From: RPQJ01 sp963748985
Lineage (GTDB): Bacteria > Pseudomonadota > Gammaproteobacteria > Steroidobacterales > Steroidobacteraceae
DNA length: 64,000 bases
Direction: 5' to 3'
Assembly: GCA_963748985.1 (NCBI GenBank)
Contig: CAVVKQ010000014.1
Span: forward strand, 1-64,000
The translations under genes and the position numbers were made by a program. Below the pieces are notes generated by a model. The model was given only the letters and a program-made list of their open reading frames with translations. It ran no database searches and was not told where the DNA came from. Of this stretch, positions 40,756 through 49,695 are shown in pieces (within the stretch, counting starts at the first letter, position 1; every line of letters begins with the position of its first letter).

Positions 40756-41002
40756 TCACAGGAGGGGCGTAAATCCAGCATGGCCCTAGAATCGCGGATG
40801 TCGAGACTGTACGGCAAGCGTAGCACCGTTCCTTTAGACACGGTCCCGGACAGGAAACGACGCATTCCGGACCCGGTCTCATTGGGGTTTTCCCCGTCCG
40901 TAACCTCACGGATGTGTTGCTTTTGGACTACGTCCTAAGCTTCGCTGGCGATTATCGAAGGTCAGGACAGCGGTCCGCCAGAATCCTCACGGAGACACAG
41001 AC

Positions 41003-41386
41003 ATGAAGCTCACCAAGTTCGCCCTGTTGGCGGTTGCCGCCAGCTGCACCCTCGCCAGCCAGGGCGTGTATGCCCAGGCCATGGAAGTCGTGACGGTCGA
41101 AGCCGTCCGCGAGATCGTCCTCGGCAAGTCGCCGATCGGCGCGCCGATCAAGCAACTGACCCTCCGCTCGCGCGTCAGCTACGCGGATCTCGACCTGACC
41201 ACGGCCGCTGGCGTCGCGACGCTCGAGAAGCGAGTGAGGGATACCGCCGCCTCATCGTGCAAGGAAATCAAGGTCGACGTGCCGGTCGAGGGCTGGACAG
41301 TCGACCGCTGCATCCGCGAAGCGACCGAGGATGCGATGGTGCAGGTGAACAAGGCCGCCGCCGACGCCAAGGCCGCGAAGAAGTAA
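41003..41386 (+). CDS. UrcA family protein
   Basis: The 127-residue exported protein has a signal peptide cut after ASQGVYAQA. The mature part has the UrcA pattern: SRVSYADLDLTTAAGVATLE, then two cysteines (SSCKEIK and DRCIREAT) about 19 residues apart that probably form a disulfide, and an Ala/Lys-rich tail. UrcA proteins are small periplasmic proteins of unknown function found mainly in Proteobacteria with large TonB-receptor sets. It is preceded by GGAG and followed by a strong hairpin, so it is probably monocistronic. The 220 bp upstream hold no gene. Confidence 0.88.
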   Translation: MKLTKFALLAVAASCTLASQGVYAQAMEVVTVEAVREIVLGKSPIGAPIKQLTLRSRVSYADLDLTTAAGVATLEKRVRDTAASSCKEIKVDVPVEGWTVDRCIREATEDAMVQVNKAAADAKAAKK

Positions 41387-41406
41387 TTGAGCCTCTGGAG
41401 CATCGC

Positions 41407-41436
41407 AAGGCGGGTGACCTCGCGGTCACTCGCCTT
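41407..41436. terminator. Bidirectional hairpin between urcA-type and amine-oxidase genes
   Basis: AAGGCGGGTGACC pairs with GGTCACTCGCCTT (one G-T wobble) around the loop TCGC. It lies between two convergent genes and is followed by CTTGTG rather than a long T run. Confidence 0.6.
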
Positions 41437-41447
41437 CTTGTGCGCGT

Positions 41448-42887
41448 CTAGGCAAGTTGCTGCGCCACCGCTCCGGCTGCGCGATCGCCCGATTCGATCG
41501 CGCCTTCCATTCCACGCGCACTAACCGACGTGTGCTCGCCGCAGAAATGCACGCGGCCCCGCGGCTGGATCATCGCGGGCAGGAACTTAGTGACCGTGCC
41601 GGGATTGAAATAGGCCCACGCCCCGCCAGCGAACGGGTCCTGCTCCCAGGAATGCTGGCCGATCACTCGCAGCGCACCCTTTGCAGCGGGCCGCATCTGC
41701 TCGACCTGCGCCACGACGTAGCGCGCAACGCCTTGCTTGCCAAGGCGATCGAGGTACCGCGCACCGGCTCCGAACGCGGACACGAGCAGGCTCGACACCT
41801 GGTCGTCATTCGCCTCGTGATAGATCGCGGAAACACGGCCAATCGGTGAATCGGTCCACATCGAGGGCTCGAGGTCATCGTCCTCCCAGAACGGGCGTGA
41901 CACCTGCAGCGCAACCTGGTGGATCGGCTGGTAAGGCAGCGATTTCACGGCGCGTGCCTGCATGCCTGCGAGATCCGGGCGCAGATCGATGCGTCGCAGC
42001 GTCGTGAACGGCACGGCACACACGACGGCGCGCGCGGAGTAGCGAGCGCCGTCCGCCGTACGGACCGAGACGCCAGCGTCCGTCGTCTCGATGGTCCTGA
42101 CGGTCTGCTTGAACCGCACCGGCTGCCGCAGTTGCGCGGCCATTGCGATCGGGATGTTCTGGTTGCCGCCCCGGGCCTGCAGCATCACCGGCTTGGCCGA
42201 TTTCTGCGCCGTGGTAAACGCCGACACGTACGCCATCATCAGCGCGGAAATGTCCCTGGCATCCAGGCCGTAGGTCGGAATCGTGTCGTAGGCGAGTTCG
42301 ATCATCGGATCGGTTGCGCCCTGCTGGCGCAGGAAGTCGCGCATCGACACGTCGAACGGCGCGTTCTTCGCCTCGTACCAGCCTTCGGTCGAGGTGAGCG
42401 GATTCTCCTGGCTCGTCACCAGCGGCACGTATTGCCACGGCATCATTTCGCGCAGCGCGGGCGGGAACGGATTGCGGGGCGAGTCCGTCCATTCCGACCG
42501 GCTCACCGGTTTACCGTCGAGCACGAGCGTGAACTTCGCGTGCCTGGACAGCCGTGGCACCTGGTCTTCGAGCGGCACGGCGACGCGCGTCGCGACCTCC
42601 ATCAGGCGCCGGTAGTCACCGTAGATGATGTTCCCGCCAGCTTCGGGGACGCCCTGGACGTCGCCGAACGTCAAGATACGACCACCCACTCGGTCCTGGC
42701 CTTCCAGTACAAGCACCTTGAAGCCCTTCTGCTCCAGGGCCCAGGCCGACTGCAGGCCGGAGAGACCGGCTCCGACGACGATCACGTCCGCCGTGTCCTC
42801 GACGGCCCAGGCTCTGCGCCCGGCAAGCAGGGTGGCGCCCGTGAGCACGCCCGTGTGCAGCAGGAATTTACGGCGGGAAATGGTCAT
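41448..42887 (-). CDS. FAD-dependent amine oxidase, Tat-exported
   Basis: From the ATG at 42887 the product is 479 residues. The N-terminus MTISRRKFLLHTGVLTGA is a twin-arginine signal, so the enzyme folds with FAD and is exported. The FAD motif is DVIVVGAGLSGLQSAWALEQ, followed by GQDRVGGRILTF. The C-terminal FAD contact is HFCGEHTSVSARGMEGAIES, typical of the monoamine-oxidase/L-amino-acid-oxidase group. It would oxidise an amine or amino acid to the imine with H2O2 release in the periplasm. It follows a methyltransferase gene on the same strand after about 160 bp. Substrate unknown. Confidence 0.9.
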   Translation of the reverse strand: MTISRRKFLLHTGVLTGATLLAGRRAWAVEDTADVIVVGAGLSGLQSAWALEQKGFKVLVLEGQDRVGGRILTFGDVQGVPEAGGNIIYGDYRRLMEVATRVAVPLEDQVPRLSRHAKFTLVLDGKPVSRSEWTDSPRNPFPPALREMMPWQYVPLVTSQENPLTSTEGWYEAKNAPFDVSMRDFLRQQGATDPMIELAYDTIPTYGLDARDISALMMAYVSAFTTAQKSAKPVMLQARGGNQNIPIAMAAQLRQPVRFKQTVRTIETTDAGVSVRTADGARYSARAVVCAVPFTTLRRIDLRPDLAGMQARAVKSLPYQPIHQVALQVSRPFWEDDDLEPSMWTDSPIGRVSAIYHEANDDQVSSLLVSAFGAGARYLDRLGKQGVARYVVAQVEQMRPAAKGALRVIGQHSWEQDPFAGGAWAYFNPGTVTKFLPAMIQPRGRVHFCGEHTSVSARGMEGAIESGDRAAGAVAQQLA

Positions 42888-43046
42888 CGGCGGCACGTCT
42901 CCAAGATCGCGGCCGGCAATCCAGCCCCTGAGTACGACCGGGTATTTGACGGTGACCGCTGCGCAGATGGTACGCGTACTTTTACGGGTGCGGTCCTGAC
43001 GGGCGGCTGGCTGGGTTGCGCGCCTGGTTTGCCCACGACCGGCCGT

Positions 43047-43829
43047 TCAGCGGCGCTCCATCTCGACGATCACGGTGCGTCCGGTCAGGACCGCGAACGA
43101 ATTCATCCGCGCGAGGTGCTCCCGGTTCTCCTGGTGAATTGCAGGAATATTGCGGCGGGCATGCATCGCGACGATCGCTGCTCCCAGCTTCACCAGCGGC
43201 CACAGGATGAGCAGTGCCGCCGAACCGGACTTGACGCGATCGGTGGAACAACCGATCACGCGAAATCCTGCCTTCTCGGCCATGTACGAGATGTAGTACA
43301 CGGACACCGGGTGGATGTGGCCGCCGACGTGCTGTGGATCGTAGCCGTGGATCGGCAGCGGCCCGAACAGTTCGGGAAAGCCGGCCAGCAGGGTACGAAC
43401 GCGCGACGTCAGGCTCAACACGTTCGGCGTCGTCAGCACGAACCGGCCGCCGGGCCGCAGCACGCGCTGCACCTCGCGGAAGAAGAGGAACTGGTCCTCG
43501 AGGTGCTCGAGCACCTCGACCGAGTAGGCGAGGTCGACGCTCTGGTCGTCGAGCGGCAGTCCGCCATGCAGGTTGATGGCATGGCACGGCACTTCCGGGA
43601 CGCGAAAGTTGCCGGGAAAGAGATCGCAGGCCTCGAGCCGGGCCGCATACCCATTGCGCTTGATCAGGTCGTGCACGCGACGCGCCAGGTAACCCTCGCC
43701 TGCGCCGATGTCGAGCACGCGGCCCGCCCGCGCCAGGTGCGACTCGAGCAGCGCGAGCACTTTTGCGTTGGTCCTGGGCAACGAGTAGGAGACCGGCGCC
43801 GGCACACCGGTCACCGCAGGATTCGTCAT
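43047..43829 (-). CDS. Class I SAM-dependent methyltransferase
   Basis: The 260-residue product starts at an ATG that overlaps the stop of the preceding glucosidase gene by four bases and has GAGG upstream. Motif I is VLDIGAGEGYLARRVHDL; LAYSVEVLEHLEDQFLFFRE and VLRPGGRFVLTTPNVLSL complete the fold. A hydrophobic C-terminal segment (ALLILWPLVKLGAAIVAM) suggests membrane association, as in glycolipid or polysaccharide-linked methyltransferases. Coupling to a glucan-cleaving lipoprotein is noteworthy but does not define the substrate. Confidence 0.82.
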   Translation of the reverse strand: MTNPAVTGVPAPVSYSLPRTNAKVLALLESHLARAGRVLDIGAGEGYLARRVHDLIKRNGYAARLEACDLFPGNFRVPEVPCHAINLHGGLPLDDQSVDLAYSVEVLEHLEDQFLFFREVQRVLRPGGRFVLTTPNVLSLTSRVRTLLAGFPELFGPLPIHGYDPQHVGGHIHPVSVYYISYMAEKAGFRVIGCSTDRVKSGSAALLILWPLVKLGAAIVAMHARRNIPAIHQENREHLARMNSFAVLTGRTVIVEMERR

Positions 43830-46129
43830 GGTGTCCTCGACTGTTGCATCGCCGGGTGCGCAGCAGCAACGCCCGGTTTTGCGAATTCGGTTCCGGCGAG
43901 GATAGCGTCGAGGCGCGCCTGTTGCTCGCGGCGCACGGGCGACGGCGCCAGCGTCACACGTTCCTGCTCGCTGCCGCCGACACCGACGTGCTGCACGATC
44001 AGGCTGTCCGCCGTTTGCTCGACCACCAGCGTGTCGCCGGCCGCGGCGTTGAACGAATGCCGTTCGAACGGCACGATGTCGAGTTCGAGCCGTGCGGACA
44101 GCCCCAGCAGTCGCCACGTGTACCGCCTGCCGCGATCGGACCGCTCGTACGATGCATTGAGGATGCCGGCACCGATCCTCGAATTGAACTCGACGTCGCC
44201 GAATGCCTTCGGCAGCCGCGGCGCCAGACGGATCACGCCCTGCTCCAGGTCGGGCTGGATGCCTAAAAAGCCCTGGTACCAGGCGCGCAACTGCTCGGCG
44301 TTCGACCAGCCCTGCAGGTACGTCCCGGTGAGACGCGGCGCAGTTTCACCGGGATGCGGATAGGCGTCGAGGTTCTCGGGCAATCCGCCCACCACGCCGC
44401 GCGTGAGCGCGATTTCGTTCGTGTTCGTGAACAGACGCCAGGCCAGGTCGGCCTGACCGAGTTCGAGCATGCGCTGGATCGCGATGCCGTTGAGCCAGGG
44501 CCAGACTGCGCCGTTATGGTAGGCCGCATCCTTGTGATAGTGCTCAGGCGCCAGGTGGTACGGATGAAAGCCGGGATCGGCTTGATCGAGCGTCGCGACG
44601 CCCCACGGATAAACGAGGGCTTCCCAGGCTTGCCGGGTTACGCGCGCGACATCGGCCGGCTGGTCCAGCAACTGCAGGCTGAACAGCGCATTCGGCCGCA
44701 TCCGCAGACTCGGGACGTCGCGTGCATCGAGATGATCGGCCATGCGGCCGGTTGCCGGATCCACGAAGTCATGCGCGAAGCGGTTGTGCAGTCGATCGGC
44801 TGCCGCTGACCAGCGCGTTGCCGATTCCCAGTCACCCAGCGCGGCCGCGAACTCCGCGCCGGCCCGCAGTTGCTCGTACCACAGGGCCTGGATGTCGTTG
44901 GCGCGCGTGCTCCGAGGCGAATACGAGACCTTGTCGGGTTCGCGGCGTGCGTCCATCCAGGTTTCGTTGTCCGCGTGCACGAGGTAGCCGGACGTGTCGG
45001 TGAAGTTCGCAAGCGCACCCTCGATGCTGGCCTGCACGTTCGGATACAACTCGGCCACGATCGAGCGATCGCCCGTGTAGCGCACGTAGTCACGCAAGGC
45101 AATGACCCAGCGCGGTGTTCCGTCCGTCGTGTGGTAATCGATGCTGCCGGGCTTGACGATGTTGGGCAGGCGCCCGTAGAAGCGGGACGAGCGATCGAGG
45201 TCCTGGAACTCCGCAAATGACGTCAGGATGGCGCGAGCCTCTTCGAAGTGACCCGTGACGAGCGTCGCGCCGGGCAGCGAGATGAAACTGTCGCGACCCC
45301 AGTACTCGTTGAACCAAGGCAACCCGGCGTAAATGCCGTCGCCGCGTTGACGCGTCACGAGCGAATCCGTCGTCAGCTGCAACCAGCGCAGTGCCTCTGT
45401 CAGCCGGGGATCGTCGCTCCGGAAGTAGTGATCGCCACTGACGACGGTTGTCAGGCGTTCGCTCCGGGCGTCCTGCCATGCAGGTGCTGCCGCAACTGCC
45501 TGGTCGAATAACGTTCGGGCGGCGGCACTGGAGGAACCAACGGCGATCAGGAAGCGATTGCCGCTGCGACCCACGACGATGTGATCAACGATGCTCGATT
45601 CGCCTCCATGTGAGGCCGTGTATTCGTCGATGCCAGGTCCGCCTTGCACGTGCGAGACGGTGTCACCCGACAGCTGCAACGTCACGTCACCTTTGGCACC
45701 ACTGACTTCCACCTGAACCACGTCCTGCCCGTCGAACAGGCGCAGCGCCTCGGTGATTCCCTGCGGATAGGTGCGGAGCAATGCATCCGGCCGCACGATC
45801 GCCGTGGCCCCCTGCGGATCGAGCGCCGTACCGGCAACGATCAGCCGGTAATCGCTGAAGATGCGTCGACCCGCGATGTTGAAGCCGCGAAAGAAGGCGT
45901 GCTCGGGGTGATCGTTGCGGTGCGTCTGCGTGTAGTAGAACGCGGACCGCTTGTTGGTGAAGGAGACGGCGCGGTTCTCGTCCGCGCTGACAGGAATCGC
46001 CAGCGAGTCGAGCGACACCTCCGGCGGCGTCGGCGGTGACGCGGGCAGCTCCGGCAAGGAATGGCAGGCGGCCAGCAGCAAGCAGGCGGCAATACACGCC
46101 CAGGCCGACAGGGTTCGAGGCATTGGCAT
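43826..46129 (-). CDS. Amylo-alpha-1,6-glucosidase-type lipoprotein (GDE C-terminal domain, GH133-like)
   Basis: I start at 46129 (MPMPRTLSAW), giving 767 residues; nearby ATGs at 46123 and 46141 are possible. A signal with lipobox LLAAC makes it a lipoprotein. An N-terminal beta-sandwich (about 45-240) binds the (alpha/alpha)6 barrel typical of the debranching-enzyme C-terminal domain. Landmarks are YAGLPWFNEYWGRDSFISLP, TPRWVIALRDYVRYTG and DNETWMDARREPDK. The barrel ends GAVWPWLNGIAIQRML. It would remove alpha-1,6-linked glucose, outside the inner membrane. This gives a second debranching activity apart from cytosolic GlgX. Confidence 0.85.
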   Translation of the reverse strand: MPMPRTLSAWACIAACLLLAACHSLPELPASPPTPPEVSLDSLAIPVSADENRAVSFTNKRSAFYYTQTHRNDHPEHAFFRGFNIAGRRIFSDYRLIVAGTALDPQGATAIVRPDALLRTYPQGITEALRLFDGQDVVQVEVSGAKGDVTLQLSGDTVSHVQGGPGIDEYTASHGGESSIVDHIVVGRSGNRFLIAVGSSSAAARTLFDQAVAAAPAWQDARSERLTTVVSGDHYFRSDDPRLTEALRWLQLTTDSLVTRQRGDGIYAGLPWFNEYWGRDSFISLPGATLVTGHFEEARAILTSFAEFQDLDRSSRFYGRLPNIVKPGSIDYHTTDGTPRWVIALRDYVRYTGDRSIVAELYPNVQASIEGALANFTDTSGYLVHADNETWMDARREPDKVSYSPRSTRANDIQALWYEQLRAGAEFAAALGDWESATRWSAAADRLHNRFAHDFVDPATGRMADHLDARDVPSLRMRPNALFSLQLLDQPADVARVTRQAWEALVYPWGVATLDQADPGFHPYHLAPEHYHKDAAYHNGAVWPWLNGIAIQRMLELGQADLAWRLFTNTNEIALTRGVVGGLPENLDAYPHPGETAPRLTGTYLQGWSNAEQLRAWYQGFLGIQPDLEQGVIRLAPRLPKAFGDVEFNSRIGAGILNASYERSDRGRRYTWRLLGLSARLELDIVPFERHSFNAAAGDTLVVEQTADSLIVQHVGVGGSEQERVTLAPSPVRREQQARLDAILAGTEFAKPGVAAAHPAMQQSRTP

Positions 46130-46282
46130 TCGAGGAACCATATCGAAAAGCGCTGGACGTGTCCCGCGCAACAAGCGGTGTCGGTCGCGGCGCAATTCCG
46201 GGAAAAGACGGGTTCGGAGTATCCTTGCGCCAGCATCAGCGAGACCCGGGCGCCTGGGTTTCGAATAACCCGGGATCCGCTC

Positions 46283-48745
46283 ATGACCACTCCTCCCTCG
46301 CTGCCCAGGCATGCCCGTGTCGTCATCGTCGGTGGCGGCGTCATCGGCACGTCGACCGCGTATCACCTGGCGTTGATGGGATGGCAGGACATCGTGCTGC
46401 TCGAGCGCCACCAGCTCACGGCCGGCACCACCTGGCATGCTGCGGGACTCATGGTCACGTACGGATCGACGTCGGAAACGTCGACCGAGCTGCGCAAATA
46501 CACCCGTGACCTCTATGCCCGGCTCGAAGCCGAGACCGGACAGGCGACGGGATTCATGCCGATCGGTTTCATCGAGGTCGCTTCCGACAAGGATCGTCTC
46601 GAGGAGTTCCGGCGCGTCGCGGCGTTCAATCGCTACTGTGGCATCGACGTGCAGGAGATCTCGCCACGCCAGGTGCAGGAGCTCTTCCCCCTGGCGAAGG
46701 TGGACGACATCGAGGCCGGCTTCTACGTGAAGGAAGACGGCCGCGTGAACCCGGTCGACGTCACGATGGCGCTCGGCAAGGGCGCGCGCATGCGCGGCGT
46801 GAAGATCCTCGAAGGCGTGCCGGCGACCGGTGTGCTGCAGAAGAACGGACGTGTCACCGGGGTGAGCACGCCGTACGGCGACATCCAGACCGACTTTGTC
46901 GTGAACTGCGCCGGCCTGTGGGCACGCGAGCTGGGCGCGTCGTCGGGCGTGGCGATCTCGAACCAGGCGGCCGAGCACTACTACCTGATCACCGAAGCAA
47001 TCAAGGACCTGCCGCAGAACATGCCGGTACTCGAGGACCCTTCTGCCTACGGCTATTACCGGCAGGAAGGCGGCGGCCTGATGGTCGGCCTGTTCGAGCC
47101 GGTGTGCGCGCCGTGGAAAATCGATGGCGCGCCAACGGACACGCCCTACCTCGACCTCGAACCCGACTGGGAGCGCATGGGCCCATACCTCGAGACCGCG
47201 ATGTCGCGCGTCCCGGTCACGAGCCAGGTCGGCATGAAGAAGTTTTTCTGCGGGCCAGAGAGCTTCACACCTGACCTGAAGCCGATCGTCGGCGAGGCGC
47301 CGGAACTGCGCGGCTACTTTGTCGCAGCGGGACTCAATTCCATCGGCATCCTGACGGGCGGCGGCCTCGGCCGCGTGATGGCGCACTGGATCATCAATGG
47401 CCTGCCCGACGTCGACGTCACCGGCATGAACATCGACCGCGTGCTGCCGTTCCAGGCGAATCCTGAGTACCGGCGTTCACGCACGGTCGAATCGCTCGGC
47501 ATGGTCTACAAGTGCCATTACCCCACGCACACGCTGAAGACCGCACGCGGCGCGCGGCGCTCGCCGTTCCACGACCGGCTGGCGGCGCAGGGCGCGTATT
47601 TCATCGAGACCAGCGGCTGGGAATCCCCCGGCTGGTATGCAGGCGCGGGCAAGGTCGCGGATCCCGGTCCGGACACGTGGGGCCGTCCTGCGTGGTGGAG
47701 CCGGTGGGAAGCCGAGCACCGCGCGGCGCGCGAGAACGTGATCGTCATGGACATGTCGTTCATGGGCAAATTCATGGTGCAGGGTCGCGATGCCGGCAAA
47801 TGCCTGAACCGGATTTCAGCGAACAACGTCGACGGCGCCACGGGCGAGATCACCTACACGCAGTGGCTCAATGCGCAGGGCAGGCTCGAGGCCGACCTGA
47901 CCGTCACCAAGCTGGCGGATGACAGGTTCTTCGTCGTCGTCACCGACACGATGGTTCGTCACGCCGAAACCTGGATGAAGCGCAACATTCCGGACGGCGC
48001 ACACGCGTTCGTCACGGATGTCACCTCGGGTTACGGACAGCTCAACGTGCAGGGCCCGCGCTCGCGCGACCTGCTGCAGTCACTGACGAGCGTCGACCTG
48101 TCCAACGCGGCATTCCCGTTCCGCGCCGCGCGTGAAATCGACGTCGGGTATGCGCGCGTGCTGTGCACCCGCATCACGTACCTTGGTGAACTGGGTTACG
48201 AGCTGTTCATTTCCACGGACCAGGCCGTGCACGTGTACGACAAAGTCGTGGCGGCAGGCGAGCAGTTCGGCGTGGTACATGCGGGGCTGCGTGCACTCGG
48301 CAGCCTGCGCATGGAGAAAGGTTACCGCGACTACGGGCATGACCTCGACAACACCGACGATCCGTACGAAACCGGTCTCGGTTTCGCGCTCGACCTGAAG
48401 AAGCCCGATGGCTTCATCGGCAAGGAAGCGCTGTTGGAGCGCAAGGCGAAGGGTCCATTGCAACGGCGCCTGGTGTCGATTCTCGTCAAGGATCCGGAGC
48501 CGCAGATGTTCCACGCCGAAATCGTGCGGCGCGACGGGAAGGCCGTTGGCTATGTGCGAGCGGCATCGTATGGCCACACGCTCGGCGGCGCAGTTGGGCT
48601 GGCGTTTCTCGAGCCGAAGCAGACAGTCGACGAAACCTACCTGACGTCGGGCACCTGGGAAGTCGAGATCGCCGGCAGGCGCTACCCCGCCGCCGTTTCC
48701 GCGCGACCGCTGTACGACCCCAAGGCCGAACGAACGAAGATGTGA
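46283..48745 (+). CDS. Dimethylglycine/sarcosine dehydrogenase-like flavoprotein with GcvT domains
   Basis: From the ATG at 46283 the product is 820 residues. The N-terminal DAO domain has VVIVGGGVIGTSTAYHLALM (residues 13-32) and TAGTTWHAAGLMVTYGSTSE. The TWHAAG histidine is the usual covalent FAD attachment region. A FAO_M linker follows, then aminomethyltransferase (GcvT) domains with GEITYTQWLNAQGRLEADLT, GYGQLNVQGPRSRDLL and ELGYELFISTDQAVHVYD. The architecture is that of dimethylglycine dehydrogenase, which demethylates N-methylglycines onto tetrahydrofolate. It is divergent from the glucosidase gene and no glycine-betaine genes are nearby. The gap upstream holds a small GGGTT/AACCC hairpin near the start. 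Confidence 0.9.
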   Translation: MTTPPSLPRHARVVIVGGGVIGTSTAYHLALMGWQDIVLLERHQLTAGTTWHAAGLMVTYGSTSETSTELRKYTRDLYARLEAETGQATGFMPIGFIEVASDKDRLEEFRRVAAFNRYCGIDVQEISPRQVQELFPLAKVDDIEAGFYVKEDGRVNPVDVTMALGKGARMRGVKILEGVPATGVLQKNGRVTGVSTPYGDIQTDFVVNCAGLWARELGASSGVAISNQAAEHYYLITEAIKDLPQNMPVLEDPSAYGYYRQEGGGLMVGLFEPVCAPWKIDGAPTDTPYLDLEPDWERMGPYLETAMSRVPVTSQVGMKKFFCGPESFTPDLKPIVGEAPELRGYFVAAGLNSIGILTGGGLGRVMAHWIINGLPDVDVTGMNIDRVLPFQANPEYRRSRTVESLGMVYKCHYPTHTLKTARGARRSPFHDRLAAQGAYFIETSGWESPGWYAGAGKVADPGPDTWGRPAWWSRWEAEHRAARENVIVMDMSFMGKFMVQGRDAGKCLNRISANNVDGATGEITYTQWLNAQGRLEADLTVTKLADDRFFVVVTDTMVRHAETWMKRNIPDGAHAFVTDVTSGYGQLNVQGPRSRDLLQSLTSVDLSNAAFPFRAAREIDVGYARVLCTRITYLGELGYELFISTDQAVHVYDKVVAAGEQFGVVHAGLRALGSLRMEKGYRDYGHDLDNTDDPYETGLGFALDLKKPDGFIGKEALLERKAKGPLQRRLVSILVKDPEPQMFHAEIVRRDGKAVGYVRAASYGHTLGGAVGLAFLEPKQTVDETYLTSGTWEVEIAGRRYPAAVSARPLYDPKAERTKM

Positions 48746-48765
48746 CGCCAACCGGGTCGGATGAA

Positions 48766-48794
48766 GAGATCGGGCAGCGGTGCCGCCCGATCTC
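48766..48794. terminator. Bidirectional hairpin between convergent genes
   Basis: GAGATCGGGC and GCCCGATCTC pair perfectly around nine bases, 20 bp after the flavoprotein stop and 25 bp before the stop of the convergent beta-barrel gene. There is no T run, so it may block rather than terminate intrinsically. Confidence 0.55.
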
Positions 48795-48819
48795 CTGAGT
48801 CCGAGGATCGCTGTTGCGG

Positions 48820-49332
48820 TCAGAAGCGCAGCGACAGGCCGACGCTGAGGTTAAAGCCGTCCTCGTCGTCGATCCAGTTCTCGGCACCGGTGAGGTTTTG
48901 CCAGGCGATGCCAATGATCACGCCGACGTGTTCGTACGGATAGTACTTGGCTCCAGCCGACAAGCCATAGCCAAAGTCGTAAGCGTCGCCGAGGTCACCG
49001 CCAATGTAAGCGACGTCGGCACCGATGAACGGCACCATGTTGCCGCCGCTGTCGAAATTGAACTGGTAGAAAGCACCGAGCGTCGTGCCGTCGACACTGC
49101 CGAGCCCGTCGACGTCGGTGTCCATGTAGGCCATGCTCATGCCGACTTCGTGTTGCGGCGTCAGGTAGCGGCCATAGGACACATCGATGCTGGTCGTCGA
49201 GACGTCGGCGATGTCCGTATACGACAACGAGCCGGCCACTTCGTTCTGGCCACGGTCCTGCGCAAGACCGACCATCGGCAGCGCAAACAGGACGGACGCG
49301 GTGACTGGAACCAGGATTTTGAATGTACTCAT
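48820..49332 (-). CDS. Small outer-membrane beta-barrel protein
   Basis: From the ATG at 49332, preceded by AGGAG, the product is 170 residues. A signal peptide ends PMVGLAQDRG. The mature part alternates polar and hydrophobic residues in about eight strands (NEVAGSLSYTDIADV, NMVPFIGADVAYIGGDLG, GYGLSAGAKYYPYEH) and ends NLSVGLSLRF with terminal Phe. This is the OmpA/OmpX-like eight-stranded barrel pattern without a peptidoglycan domain. Function unknown; such proteins are often structural or adhesion related. Confidence 0.8.
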   Translation of the reverse strand: MSTFKILVPVTASVLFALPMVGLAQDRGQNEVAGSLSYTDIADVSTTSIDVSYGRYLTPQHEVGMSMAYMDTDVDGLGSVDGTTLGAFYQFNFDSGGNMVPFIGADVAYIGGDLGDAYDFGYGLSAGAKYYPYEHVGVIIGIAWQNLTGAENWIDDEDGFNLSVGLSLRF

Positions 49333-49695
49333 GACGATCTCCTTTGCGGCGGCGGGAGGGGGTACTGCGGCGGGCGTTCCCTGTCGTTTGCGCATCACTC
49401 CTTCCCGTACTGCAAGACTCGACGCTTCGCTTCGACGCGACCATTGGGAGCAATCGGTAGGCAGCGCCAAGTAGTACCCAACAGCCACTGCTAGCGGCTG
49501 TGCATTCGCCGCAAAAACACGTACTTGGCGCAGGTTCTGCTACAGCCGAACTGAGCGCGACAGGTTCTGGTGAGGTACTTGCAACCGGCTGTGGTATAGA
49601 AGAGACGAAATAACGGCCGCGGGAACGATTCCTCTTTGCACGCGGTCTTAATCAACGTCGTGACAGGAAAACACTCCTCGAAGAGCACCGCAGCG
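49333..49695. promoter_or_regulatory. 363-bp divergent promoter region
   Basis: No gene is supported between the divergent beta-barrel and lipoprotein genes. The half nearer the lipoprotein is less GC-rich. TGGTATAGA at 49593-49600 resembles an extended -10 element directed toward the lipoprotein gene, with no good -35. This is a weak call based on one motif. Confidence 0.35.

Noticed and set aside
41919..44363. An 814-codon plus-strand open frame
   Set aside because: It is antisense across the amine oxidase, methyltransferase and glucosidase genes, which all have intact motifs; composition is that of a shadow frame.
46130..46282. Glycine riboswitch before the dimethylglycine-dehydrogenase-like gene
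   Set aside because: Only a small hairpin near the start was seen; I could not find the conserved glycine aptamer core.
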